From the NCBI GenBank assembly GCA_002339015.1, contig DDJC01000051.1:1-28940 (forward strand): 28,940 nt of DNA, in the 5' to 3' direction. A program made the translations under genes and the position numbers. How positions within the stretch are numbered: position 1 is the stretch's first letter; each line of letters begins with the position of its first letter. The notes under the pieces are model-generated. The model did not search any database. It saw only the letters and a program-made list of their open reading frames with translations, and was not told where the DNA came from. Positions 7,947 through 15,952 of this stretch are shown piece by piece. The stretch comes from Burkholderiales bacterium UBA1834. Its GTDB lineage: Bacteria; Pseudomonadota; Gammaproteobacteria; Burkholderiales; Burkholderiaceae_C.

Positions 7947-8638
7947 CCACCTTCATCGAATCGCAACCCTACGCCTGGCCCTACAACGGCGATCTGCAGC
8001 CGTCGAACACGGCGCTGATCATCATCGACATGCAGACCGATTTCTGCGGTGTCGGCGGCTATGTGGACAAGATGGGCTACGACCTGTCGCTGACGCGCGC
8101 GCCCATCGAGCCGATCAAGGCGCTGCTGGCCGCCGCGCGCAAGGTGGGCATGCTGGTGATCCACACGCGTGAAGGCCATCGCCCCGACCTGAGCGACCTG
8201 CCGGCCAACAAGCGTTGGCGCTCGCGCCAGATCGGCACCGATGGCGTCGGTATTGGCGACGTCGGCCCGTGCGGCCGCATCCTGGTGCGCGGCGAGCCCG
8301 GCTGGGACATCATCCCCGAGCTCTACCCCATTGATGGCGAGCCCATCATCGACAAGCCGGGCAAGGGCTCCTTCTGCGCGACCGACCTGGAGCTGATCCT
8401 CAACACCAAGGGCATCCGCAACCTGATCCTCACCGGCATCACCACCGACGTGTGCGTGCACACCACCATGCGCGAGGCCAATGACCGCGGTTTCGAGTGC
8501 GTGATGCTGACCGATTGCACCGGCGCCACCGACCCGGCCAACCACGCCCAGGCCTTCTCGATGATCAAGATGCAAGGTGGCGTGTTCGGCGCCGTCTCCG
8601 ATTCCAAGGCCGTGATCAAGGCGCTTGAAGGCCTGTGA
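7943..8638 (+). CDS. biuH: Cysteine hydrolase, probable biuret hydrolase
   Basis: Isochorismatase-fold amidohydrolase (231 residues), likely biuret + water to allophanate + ammonia. The catalytic triad is visible: Asp29 (IIIDMQTDF), Lys138 (IIDKPGKGSF) and Cys171 (TTDVCVHTT). Spacing between Lys and Cys is 33 residues, as I recall for rhizobial BiuH (Asp36, Lys142, Cys175). The stretches PWPYNG, DMQTDFCGVGGYVD and MGYDLSL also resemble BiuH as I remember it. Start ATG overlaps the formamidase stop (ATGA) with AAGGAGG upstream. An allophanate hydrolase lies downstream, which fits. Guanylurea hydrolase or ureidoacrylate hydrolase activity cannot be excluded. Confidence 0.75.
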   Translation: MTTFIESQPYAWPYNGDLQPSNTALIIIDMQTDFCGVGGYVDKMGYDLSLTRAPIEPIKALLAAARKVGMLVIHTREGHRPDLSDLPANKRWRSRQIGTDGVGIGDVGPCGRILVRGEPGWDIIPELYPIDGEPIIDKPGKGSFCATDLELILNTKGIRNLILTGITTDVCVHTTMREANDRGFECVMLTDCTGATDPANHAQAFSMIKMQGGVFGAVSDSKAVIKALEGL

Positions 8639-8692
8639 TCCACACCAGCTCATTGAACAGCTTCTTTTCATTCAACACGCTCACCCCACCCC

Positions 8693-9688
8693 ATGACTGA
8701 TTCCAGCAAGACCCGTACAGACCGCCGCCAGTTCCTGCAGGCCAGCGCCGCCGCCATCGCCTTGGGCAGCGGCTTGCCTGCCGCGCATGCCAATGGCGAC
8801 AAGATCATGATCGGCTACTGGCCCATCGCTTCGGGCCTGCCGCTGTACACCGCGCTGGAGCGGGGCTTCTTCAAGGAGGCTGGCCTGAACGTGGAAGGCG
8901 TGAAGTTCGCCAGCGCCCAGCAGGTGGCCGAAGCCATGATCGCCGGCCGCGTGCACGGCTCGGCCAACGGCACCGCCTCGGCCGCGCTGGGTCTGGCCGA
9001 GATCACCTCGCCGGGCCTGTTCAAGATCATTTGCTCCAACCCCTCGAACCACAAGCTGGTGCTGGACCAGTTCGTGGTGCCCAAGGACAGCCCCATCAAG
9101 TCCATCGCCGAACTCAAGGGCAAGCGCGTGGCCTCGGGTCCCGGCATCCAGAACGTGACGCTGGCCAAGATCATTCTGGAAAAGAACGGCATCACCGACC
9201 CGAAGGTGATCGAGCTGCCCATCGGCCAGCACGTGCCCGCCCTGGCCGCCGATCAGCTCGATGCCGTCTACACGCTGGAACCCACCGGCACGGCCGGGCG
9301 CCTGAAGGGCCTGACCCGGGTGCTGGAGAACGGCGTGATCAGCAAGTACGTGCTGGGCGCGGCCGATGCGCCCTGGTTCGGCGGCTCGGCCAGCGTGACC
9401 ACCAGCTTCCTGAAGGATCGCCCCGAAGACGCCAAGAAGTACATCGCCGCCTACGCCCGCACGGTGGACTTCGTGCGCAAGAACCCGGCCGAAGTGCGCA
9501 AGCACATCGACGGCTTTACCGCCATCGACGCCTCGCTGGTTCAGGAGGTGCCGCTGTCGGGTTTCACCCTGTACAACGAGTTCAGCGCTTCCGACATCGG
9601 CTACTTCCAGAAGTTCTTCGACGTGTTCACCGAGCGCAAGATCTTCTCGCGCGCGGTACCCGTCAAGCCGCTGATCTACACGGCCTGA
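8693..9688 (+). CDS. Nitrate/taurine/sulfonate-type ABC transporter substrate-binding protein
   Basis: Periplasmic binding protein of the NrtA/SsuA/TauA (NMT1-like) fold, 331 residues. The N-terminus TDRRQFLQASAAAIALG is a clear Tat signal, with cleavage likely after AHA near residue 33. The mature part starts with GYWPIASGLPLYTALERGFFKEAGLNVE and has the second-lobe motif IKSIAELKGKRVASGPG, both standard for the family. No strong Shine-Dalgarno is seen at ATG 8693, and the 54-bp gap from the previous gene could carry a weak internal promoter, though none was convincing. Permease and ATPase genes follow. Substrates in this family range from nitrate to thiamine precursors; here a ureide is likely from context. 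Confidence 0.9.
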   Translation: MTDSSKTRTDRRQFLQASAAAIALGSGLPAAHANGDKIMIGYWPIASGLPLYTALERGFFKEAGLNVEGVKFASAQQVAEAMIAGRVHGSANGTASAALGLAEITSPGLFKIICSNPSNHKLVLDQFVVPKDSPIKSIAELKGKRVASGPGIQNVTLAKIILEKNGITDPKVIELPIGQHVPALAADQLDAVYTLEPTGTAGRLKGLTRVLENGVISKYVLGAADAPWFGGSASVTTSFLKDRPEDAKKYIAAYARTVDFVRKNPAEVRKHIDGFTAIDASLVQEVPLSGFTLYNEFSASDIGYFQKFFDVFTERKIFSRAVPVKPLIYTA

Positions 9689-9704
9689 TGCCCTGGAGCG
9701 CCCC

Positions 9705-10484
9705 ATGATTCCCAAGCCCCTTGACCGAGTCTTCGATCCGCGTCTGCTGCCGCTGGTCGGCCCCTTGCTGCTGTTTGCGCTGTGGGAACTGGTGATCGCG
9801 GCGCAGTGGATCAAGCCTGTGCTGCTGCCCCCGCCAGGCGAGACGCTGGCCCACCTGTGGGACAGCATCGTGTCGGGATCGATCAAGGTCGATTTCCTGG
9901 CCACCTTCTACCGCACCATGGTCGCTTTTGGCATCGCCGTGGCCATCGGCGTGCCGCTGGGCGTGATGCTGGGCAGCTCGGTGTCGGCCTACCGCAGCGT
10001 CGAGTTCCTGATCGACTTCTTCCGCTCCACGCCGTCGTCGGCGCTGATCCCGCTGTTCCTGCTGATCTTCGGCATCACCGATGCCAACAAGATCGCCATC
10101 GCGGCCTTCGCGGCGGTGCTGCTGGTGCTGTTCAACAGCGCTTACGGGGTGATGAACGCCAAGAAGACGCGTGTGATGGCGGCGCAGATCATGGGGGTGT
10201 CGCGCTGGCATGTGTTCAAGGACGTGATGCTGATGGAGAGCCTGGCGCAGACCTTCGTGGGCTTGCGCACGGGGGTGTCGATGTCGCTGGTGATCGTGAT
10301 CGTGGCCGAGATGTTCATCGGCTCGGAAACCGGCCTGGGACACCGCATCATCGATGCGCAGCAGGTGTTCAACGTGAAGGACATGTACACCTCCATCCTG
10401 ATCACGGGTGCCCTGGGTTACCTGCTCAACCTGGCCTTCCTGCTGATCGAGCAGAAGGTCGTCCACTGGAGTGGCAAAGCATGA
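9705..10484 (+). CDS. ABC transporter permease (SsuC/TauC-like)
   Basis: Inner-membrane permease, BPD_transp_1 type, 259 residues with about six hydrophobic segments. FRSTPSSALIPLFLLIFGITDANKIAIAAFAA is the typical mid-region, and the EAA coupling loop is seen around ARG-like text AAQIMGVSRWHVFKDVMLM (about residues 160-180). GGAG seven bases before ATG 9705 supports the start. It would work with the binding protein just upstream and the ATPase at 10765, from which it is split by a 280-bp structured intergenic element. Confidence 0.92.
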   Translation: MIPKPLDRVFDPRLLPLVGPLLLFALWELVIAAQWIKPVLLPPPGETLAHLWDSIVSGSIKVDFLATFYRTMVAFGIAVAIGVPLGVMLGSSVSAYRSVEFLIDFFRSTPSSALIPLFLLIFGITDANKIAIAAFAAVLLVLFNSAYGVMNAKKTRVMAAQIMGVSRWHVFKDVMLMESLAQTFVGLRTGVSMSLVIVIVAEMFIGSETGLGHRIIDAQQVFNVKDMYTSILITGALGYLLNLAFLLIEQKVVHWSGKA

Positions 10485-10513
10485 AAGGCATGGGGTTGCC
10501 GCCGCTTGGGCAG

Positions 10514-10613
10514 GCCGCTTGGCGTGGGTGGCCGGCGTCGCTCATGTCCCCCGGCCGGGCTACGCCCGACCTCCTCCTTTACTTCGCTATGCCGGCCACC
10601 CACGCCAAGCGGC
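10514..10613. repeat. Long perfect inverted repeat, 23-bp arms
   Basis: Arms 10514-10536 and 10591-10613 are perfectly complementary (core CTTGGCGTGGGTGGCCGG) and enclose 54 nt that contain the palindrome CCCGGCCGGG (10550-10559). It lies in the gap 10485-10764 inside a transporter operon. No coding potential or transposase is evident; it could be a REP/MITE-like element or an RNA structure in the transcript. Confidence 0.8.
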
Positions 10614-10632
10614 TCGCTGGCGCTCTGGCAAT

Positions 10633-10651
10633 GCCTTCGCTTCGCGAAGGC
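10633..10651. repeat. Perfect 8-bp hairpin
   Basis: GCCTTCGC (10633-10640) and GCGAAGGC (10644-10651) enclose a 3-nt loop. It sits between the two larger inverted repeats of the same gap and is probably part of the same element. There is no T tract, so it is not a classical terminator. Confidence 0.75.
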
Positions 10652-10653
10652 TG

Positions 10654-10689
10654 GGAGTTGGTTGGCGGCCAACGCCGCCAACCAACTCC
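10654..10689. repeat. Perfect 15-bp inverted repeat
   Basis: Arms GGAGTTGGTTGGCGG (10654-10668) and CCGCCAACCAACTCC (10675-10689) enclose a 6-nt loop. It is the third hairpin of the 176-bp palindromic element, followed by AC-rich sequence up to the ATPase start at 10765. Confidence 0.8.
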
Positions 10690-10764
10690 ATTCTCTCACC
10701 GCACGCCCCACCAACACACAACAACCTCCCACCAGCACCACTGGTTTTCAAAGAGCACCAGACC

Positions 10765-11574
10765 ATGAACGCCATCCTTGCCTCCGGACCGCTGGTGCCT
10801 TCTCAAGAGGCCACGAAGTCCCGCCCCCACGTCACCGTCCGGGGCCTGTGCAAATCCTTCGCCGGCAAACCGCTGTACACCGACTTCAACCTCGATTTGC
10901 CCCGCAGCAAGATCGTCTCGATCTTCGGCCCCAACGGCTGCGGCAAGTCCACCCTGATGAACATGATCGCGGGCCTCATCCCGCTGGACAAGGGCGAGAT
11001 CCTCTTCGACGGCAAGACGCTGAAGGAGACCAAGATCGGCTACGTTTTCCAGAACTACCGCGATGCGCTCTTTCCTTGGATCACGGCACGCGACAACATC
11101 GCCTACCCCCTGCGCCGCCAGGGCATGAAAGAAGCCGAGGTGCAGGCCCGCGTCGACGAACTGATCAAGCTTTTCGAGATCCGCTTCGACCTGGCCCGCT
11201 ACCCGTATGAACTGTCCGGCGGCCAGCAGCAAACGGTCTGCATCATGCGCGCCCTGGCCCCCAGCCCCGAGGTGATGTTCCTCGACGAGCCCTTCTCGGC
11301 ACTTGACTTCGAGATGACCCTGTTCATCCGCGAGAAGCTGCAGGAGGCGCATGTGACCACGGGCGTGACCATGGTGATCGTCTCGCACGACCTGGAGGAT
11401 GCCGTGTTCCTCGCCGACGAGATCCTGCTGCTCACGCGCCGGCCCACCAGCATCGCCGAGATCGTGCCTTTCACGCTGGCCCGCCCGCGCGTGCCCGAGA
11501 CCATGTCCGATCCGGAGTTCGTGCGCGTCAAGGCGCGCACGCTCGAAGTCTTCCGGCGCGAGATGAAAGCCTGA
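10765..11574 (+). CDS. ABC transporter ATP-binding protein (SsuB/NrtD-like)
   Basis: Cytoplasmic ATPase of the nitrate/sulfonate-type importer, 269 residues. It shows Walker A GPNGCGKST (55-63), Q-loop VFQNYRDALFPW, signature LSGGQQQT, Walker B VMFLDEPFSALD and the switch His in VIVSHDLEDAV. The sequence after the signature (TVCIMRALA) departs from the common RVAIARAL but the catalytic residues are present. ATG 10765 fits the family start; upstream in-frame codons run through the palindromic element and are not conserved-looking. A 13-bp gap leads to the BMP ATPase, so ATPases of two different importers are adjacent and probably co-translated. Confidence 0.93.
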   Translation: MNAILASGPLVPSQEATKSRPHVTVRGLCKSFAGKPLYTDFNLDLPRSKIVSIFGPNGCGKSTLMNMIAGLIPLDKGEILFDGKTLKETKIGYVFQNYRDALFPWITARDNIAYPLRRQGMKEAEVQARVDELIKLFEIRFDLARYPYELSGGQQQTVCIMRALAPSPEVMFLDEPFSALDFEMTLFIREKLQEAHVTTGVTMVIVSHDLEDAVFLADEILLLTRRPTSIAEIVPFTLARPRVPETMSDPEFVRVKARTLEVFRREMKA

Positions 11575-11587
11575 GAAGGAGTTCAGC

Positions 11588-13285
11588 ATGACGGCCCCGC
11601 TCGATCCAGTCCCCCCGAAAACAGGCGCCCTGGCCCTGTCCACCTACCAGCTCACCAAGCGCTTCGGCAGCTTCACCGCGCTGGATGCCGTTTCCATCGA
11701 CGTGCGCCCCGGCACCGTGCATGCCCTGCTGGGTGAGAACGGCGCGGGCAAGAGCACGCTGGTCAAGGCCGTGGTGGGCTACCACCAGGCCGAGGAGGGC
11801 GCCGTGCTGATCGACGGCCGTGAGCACGCCATCACTTCGCCGGTGGTGGCGCGCAACCTGGGCATCGGCATGGTCTACCAGCACTTCACCGTGGTGCCCG
11901 GCATGACGGTGGCCGAGAACCTGCTGCTGGCCCGCGGCACGCTGCCCGCCATCGTGCCCTGGCACCAGGTGCGGGAGGAGCTGTCGCGCTTCATGGCGAC
12001 CACGCCCTTCAAGCTCGATCTGGATGCGCGCCCGATGGACCTGTCTGCCGGCGAGAAGCAGAAGCTTGAAATCCTCAAGCAGCTCTACCTCAAGCCACGA
12101 CTCCTGATCCTGGACGAGCCCACCTCTGTGCTGACCCCGCAGGAGGCCGACGAAGTGCTGGGCCTGCTGCGTGACCGTGCGCATGCGGGTGAGACGTCCA
12201 TCATCATGATCACGCACAAGTTCCGCGAAGTGATGGATGTGGCCGACGATGTGAGCGTGCTGCGCCGTGGCGCGCTGATGACCAGCGTGCGCGTGGCCGA
12301 CACCACGCCGGCTGAACTGGCCGCCGCCATGGTGGGCGAAGCCAGCGCGGCCAAGGCCGACACGGTGCCCCAGGCTGCAGCTCATGAATCCCCCGCGATG
12401 GCCGAGGTGCTGGACGACAGTGGCGCCACGCATGCCGAGGCCACGCCTGCGCATGAAGTGCCAGCCGGCCCCGCCGTCTTGCGCGTGAGCAAGCTGTGTG
12501 TGGGCGGTGACCGTGGTGAACGCGCCGTGCATGACCTGAGCCTGGCGGTGCGCCGGGGGGAGATCCTGGGCATTGCCGGTGTCTCGGGCAATGGCCAGCG
12601 CGAGTTGATGGAGTCGCTCGTCGGCCAGCGCGAACGCGAATCCGGTGAGGTGCACATCGGCAACGAACGCTACCTGGCCAAACGGGCGCAGAACCAGCGC
12701 CTGAACGTGCGCAGCCTGCCGGAAGAACCGCTGCGCAACGCCTGCGTGGGCGAGCTCAGCGTGGCGCTCAACATGGGGTTGCGGAGGTTCGACCAGGCGC
12801 CCGTGTCGCGCCTGGGCTGGATGAGCCCCAGCGTGCTGCGTGAGAGCGCCCGCCGCCTGATCGCCGAATACCGCGTGAAGACGCAGGGTGAGAACGCGCC
12901 GATCAAGTCGCTCTCTGGTGGCAACGTGCAACGCGCCGTGCTGGCCCGGGAGCTTGAAGGCCAGGTCGATGTGCTGCTGGTCTCCAACCCCGTGTTCGGC
13001 CTGGATTTCGCTGCCGTGGCCGAGATCCACGCCCGCATCCGCAAGGTGCGCGATGCCGGCGGTGCCGTGCTGCTGGTCAGCGAGGATCTCGATGAGCTGC
13101 TCAAGCTGGCCGACCGCATCGTGGTGATGAGCGAAGGCCGCCTGGTGCATGAGTGCCAGGCCAAGGGGGCCGATCGCCGTGTGCTGGGTGCTTTCATGGC
13201 CGGCGGCCACCACGACGACCATGCCGTGCCGGCCGACCCGGCCTACCCATCCGTGAAACCCTCTGTCGAGGAGGCCGCCGCATGA
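11588..13285 (+). CDS. BMP-type ABC transporter ATP-binding protein, two fused ATPase domains (YufO/RbsA-like)
   Basis: Energises the BMP-type importer whose binding protein and permeases are encoded at 3515-6805. The 565-residue protein has two ATPase halves. Domain 1 has Walker A GENGAGKST (49-57), the variant signature LSAGEKQKLEI and Walker B LLILDEPTSVLTPQE. Domain 2 has the degenerate Walker A GVSGNGQRE, signature LSGGNVQRA and altered Walker B LLVSNPVFGLD, as in RbsA and other BMP/sugar ATPases. An Ala/Glu/Pro-rich linker of about 45 residues (near 255-300) joins them and is longer than usual. AAGGAG at 11576-11581 sets the start; the gene overlaps the next by ATGA. Confidence 0.93.
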   Translation: MTAPLDPVPPKTGALALSTYQLTKRFGSFTALDAVSIDVRPGTVHALLGENGAGKSTLVKAVVGYHQAEEGAVLIDGREHAITSPVVARNLGIGMVYQHFTVVPGMTVAENLLLARGTLPAIVPWHQVREELSRFMATTPFKLDLDARPMDLSAGEKQKLEILKQLYLKPRLLILDEPTSVLTPQEADEVLGLLRDRAHAGETSIIMITHKFREVMDVADDVSVLRRGALMTSVRVADTTPAELAAAMVGEASAAKADTVPQAAAHESPAMAEVLDDSGATHAEATPAHEVPAGPAVLRVSKLCVGGDRGERAVHDLSLAVRRGEILGIAGVSGNGQRELMESLVGQRERESGEVHIGNERYLAKRAQNQRLNVRSLPEEPLRNACVGELSVALNMGLRRFDQAPVSRLGWMSPSVLRESARRLIAEYRVKTQGENAPIKSLSGGNVQRAVLARELEGQVDVLLVSNPVFGLDFAAVAEIHARIRKVRDAGGAVLLVSEDLDELLKLADRIVVMSEGRLVHECQAKGADRRVLGAFMAGGHHDDHAVPADPAYPSVKPSVEEAAA

Positions 13286-13995
13286 ACGCCGAACTGGCCG
13301 ACATTGTCGGTACCCCGTCGCTGCTCAAGCCACGCACCGTGGCCGCCCAGCCCTTCGACTACGCCTTCGCCATCGGCAAGACGGCGTTGGTCATCATCGA
13401 CATGCAACGCGATTTCGTCGAGCCAGGCGGATTCGGCGAAACCCTGGGCAACGACGTGTCGCTGCTGCAGGCCATCGTGCCCACCGTGCGGCGCGTGCTC
13501 GACGCCTGGCGCGCCGTGGGCGGGTTCGTGATCCACACCCGCGAAGCGCATGCCCCCGATCTGTCCGATTGCCCGCCGGCCAAGCGCCTGCGCGGTGCAC
13601 CCACCCTGCGCATCGGCGATGAAGGCCCCATGGGACGCATCCTGATCGCGGGCGAACCTGGCAACGCCATCATCGACGAGCTGGCCCCCATCGACGGCGA
13701 ACTTGTCATCGACAAGCCTGGCAAGGGCGCTTTCTACGCCACGGGCCTGACGGATGAGCTCACCGCGCGCGGCATCACGCACCTGGTGGTGATGGGCGTG
13801 ACCACCGAGGTCTGCGTGCAGACCACCCTGCGCGAGGCCAACGACCGTGGCTACGACTGCCTGCTGGTCGAAGACGGTACCGAGAGCTATTTCCCCGCCT
13901 TCAAGGAGGCGACCCTCGCCATGATCCGCGCGCAGGGCGCCATCGTGGGCTGGACGGCCCCGGCCGATGCGCTGATCGCGGCCTTGGCCGATTGA
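13282..13995 (+). CDS. Second isochorismatase-fold cysteine hydrolase
   Basis: Amidohydrolase of the same superfamily as the gene at 7943, 237 residues. The triad is Asp40 (VIIDMQRDF), Lys145 (VIDKPGKGAF) and Cys178 (TTEVCVQTT), again with a 33-residue Lys-Cys spacing. It differs from the first copy by lacking the CGVGGYVD and PWPYNG stretches and by an EPGGFGETLGNDVSLL segment, so it is not a recent duplicate and probably acts on a different amide, such as a guanylurea, ureidoacrylate or carbamoyl compound. It overlaps the BMP ATPase by ATGA, so its expression is tied to transport. The exact substrate cannot be given. Confidence 0.88.
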   Translation: MNAELADIVGTPSLLKPRTVAAQPFDYAFAIGKTALVIIDMQRDFVEPGGFGETLGNDVSLLQAIVPTVRRVLDAWRAVGGFVIHTREAHAPDLSDCPPAKRLRGAPTLRIGDEGPMGRILIAGEPGNAIIDELAPIDGELVIDKPGKGAFYATGLTDELTARGITHLVVMGVTTEVCVQTTLREANDRGYDCLLVEDGTESYFPAFKEATLAMIRAQGAIVGWTAPADALIAALAD

Positions 13996-14049
13996 CGCCT
14001 CGCGGCCCGACACACGCGACACGACCCCACAACACCACACCACACGCTG

Positions 14050-15948
14050 ATGACGATGCCTTCCCAAGCCGACTCCACCAAGCCTTACACCATCGCGGCG
14101 TTGCTGGCCGCCTACCGTGAGGGCCGCACCACACCGGCTGAAGTGCTGGCGCCCTTCATCGCAGCGGCGGGCGACGCCAGCGCCATTGCACCGGCCGATC
14201 CCGCGTTCATCAGCCGCGCCACCGAAGCGCAGTTGCTGGCGCAATTGAAGCGCCTCGAAGGCCAGTCGCCCGACACATTGCCACTGTTCGGCATCCCCTT
14301 CGCGGTCAAGGACAACATCGACGTGGCCGGCATGGCCACCACGGCCGCCTGCCCGGCCTTCGCCTTCACGCCTGAGCGTTCGGCCACCGTGGTACAGCGG
14401 CTGGTGGATGCTGGCGCCATCGTCGTCGGCAAGACCAACCTAGACCAGTTCGCCACCGGCCTGGTGGGCGCACGCTCGCCCTACGGCGCGCCGTCCAGCA
14501 CCTTCAGCGACCAGCACGTCAGCGGCGGCTCCAGCTCGGGCTCGGCCGTGGCGGTGGCGCGTGGCGAGGTCTGCTTCTCGCTGGGCACCGACACCGCCGG
14601 CTCGGGCCGCGTGCCCGCGGGCTTCAACAACCTGGTGGGTCTGAAGCCAACGCCGGGCCTGGCGCCCACCACCGGCGTGCTGCCTGCCTGCCTCACGCTC
14701 GATTGCGTGTCCATCTTCGCGCTCACCGTGACCGATGCCGCACGCGTGCTGGCCGTGATGGAAGGCCCCGAGGCCGGCGCGCCCGTGTTCAACACCTTCA
14801 CCCTGCAGCCGCCGCGGTGGCCCAGCCAGCAGGCCTTGCGCGTGGGCGTGCCCACCGCGCCCGAGTTCTTCGGCGACGAGGCCTATGCCAGCGCTTTCGA
14901 GCACGCGAAGGCGCAGTGGTCGAACCTGAAGGATGCCGAAGGCCGCCCCTGGCGCGTCGAGTTCGTGCCGGTGGACCTGACGCCCTTCCTGGCCGTGGCC
15001 CGCCTGCTGTACGAAGGCCCCTGGGTGGCCGAGCGCTATGCCGCCATCCGCCCCTTCATCGAGCAGCAGGCCGATGCCATGAACCCCGTGGTGCGCGGCA
15101 TCGTCGAGCAGGCCCGGCATCACGACGCGGCCCACGCCTTCGATGCGCTCTACCGCATGAAGACGCTGGCCGCGCAGACGGCACCGGTCTGGCAAGGCAT
15201 CGATCTGCTGCTGGTGCCCACCGCGCCCACGCACCCTACGCACGAGGCTGTGGCCGCCGACCCGGTGGGCCGCAATGCGCAGCTGGGCACCTACACCAAC
15301 TTTGTCAACCTGCTGGGCCTGGCCGCCTTGGCCCTGCCGGCAGCGCTGCTGCCTTCAGGCCTGCCTTTCGGCATCACCCTCATCGCCCCCAGCGGGCGCG
15401 ATGCCGCGCTGGCCGATGTCGGCGCCTGCTGGCAGCGTCTGCTCACCGCCATGCCGCTGGGCCATCACCTCGGCAAGGCCACTGACGCCGATCTGCAGAT
15501 GCCCGCGACAGCGCCCGCCGCCGATGCCGAACTGCTGCTGGCCGTGGTCGGTGCCCACCTGCAAGGCATGCCGCTGCACACCCAGCTCACCGAGCGCCGT
15601 GCGCGCCTGGTGCTGGCCACCACCACCTCGCCCCACTACACGCTGCATGCACTGCCCGGCACCGTGCCACCCAAGCCCGGCCTGGCCCGCGTGGCCCCTG
15701 ATGGCGAGCCAGGCCATGCCATCGCGCTGGAGGTCTACGCGCTGCCCATGGCCACCGTGGGCTCCTTCCTCGCACTGATCCCGCCGCCGCTGGGGTTGGG
15801 ATCGGTCGAGCTGGCCGATGGCCGCTGGGTCAAGGGCTTCATCTGCGAACCGGCCGGCCTGCAGGGCGCCGACGACATCAGCCACCACGGCGGCTGGCGC
15901 GCCTACATGGCCGATCGCCTCAAGAACAACCAGCCCAGGGCTGCCTGA
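14050..15948 (+). CDS. atzF: Allophanate hydrolase
   Basis: Converts allophanate to ammonia and CO2, the last step of biuret and cyanuric acid breakdown. The 632-residue protein has an amidase-signature domain with the Ser-cisSer-Lys triad at Lys87 (FAVKDNID), Ser161 (VSGGSSSGSA) and Ser185 (GTDTAGSGRVPA), then a second domain from about residue 470 with LELAD-type text ALEVYALPMATVGSFLALIPPPLG, the AtzF-specific C-terminal domain. Length and two-domain order match AtzF rather than single-domain amidases. The start could be 14050 or 14056; neither has a good Shine-Dalgarno and the 54-bp leader is AC-rich. A 4-bp gap leads to the next gene. Confidence 0.94.
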   Translation: MTMPSQADSTKPYTIAALLAAYREGRTTPAEVLAPFIAAAGDASAIAPADPAFISRATEAQLLAQLKRLEGQSPDTLPLFGIPFAVKDNIDVAGMATTAACPAFAFTPERSATVVQRLVDAGAIVVGKTNLDQFATGLVGARSPYGAPSSTFSDQHVSGGSSSGSAVAVARGEVCFSLGTDTAGSGRVPAGFNNLVGLKPTPGLAPTTGVLPACLTLDCVSIFALTVTDAARVLAVMEGPEAGAPVFNTFTLQPPRWPSQQALRVGVPTAPEFFGDEAYASAFEHAKAQWSNLKDAEGRPWRVEFVPVDLTPFLAVARLLYEGPWVAERYAAIRPFIEQQADAMNPVVRGIVEQARHHDAAHAFDALYRMKTLAAQTAPVWQGIDLLLVPTAPTHPTHEAVAADPVGRNAQLGTYTNFVNLLGLAALALPAALLPSGLPFGITLIAPSGRDAALADVGACWQRLLTAMPLGHHLGKATDADLQMPATAPAADAELLLAVVGAHLQGMPLHTQLTERRARLVLATTTSPHYTLHALPGTVPPKPGLARVAPDGEPGHAIALEVYALPMATVGSFLALIPPPLGLGSVELADGRWVKGFICEPAGLQGADDISHHGGWRAYMADRLKNNQPRAA

Positions 15949-15952
15949 CACC

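Noticed and set aside
10384..10393. TGTACA-containing site as another GntR operator
   Set aside because: Lies inside the permease coding sequence and lacks the second core and the symmetric arms.
10514..10689. Palindromic element as an insertion sequence
   Set aside because: No transposase, no visible target duplication; only inverted repeats can be supported.
10471..10764. Upstream extension of the SsuB-like ATPase
   Set aside because: The extra 98 codons run through the palindromic element and overlap the permease; the domain begins only after 10765.
11528..13222. 564-codon minus-strand frame opposite the BMP ATPase
   Set aside because: Shadow of a gene with unmistakable ATPase motifs; composition is that of an antisense frame.
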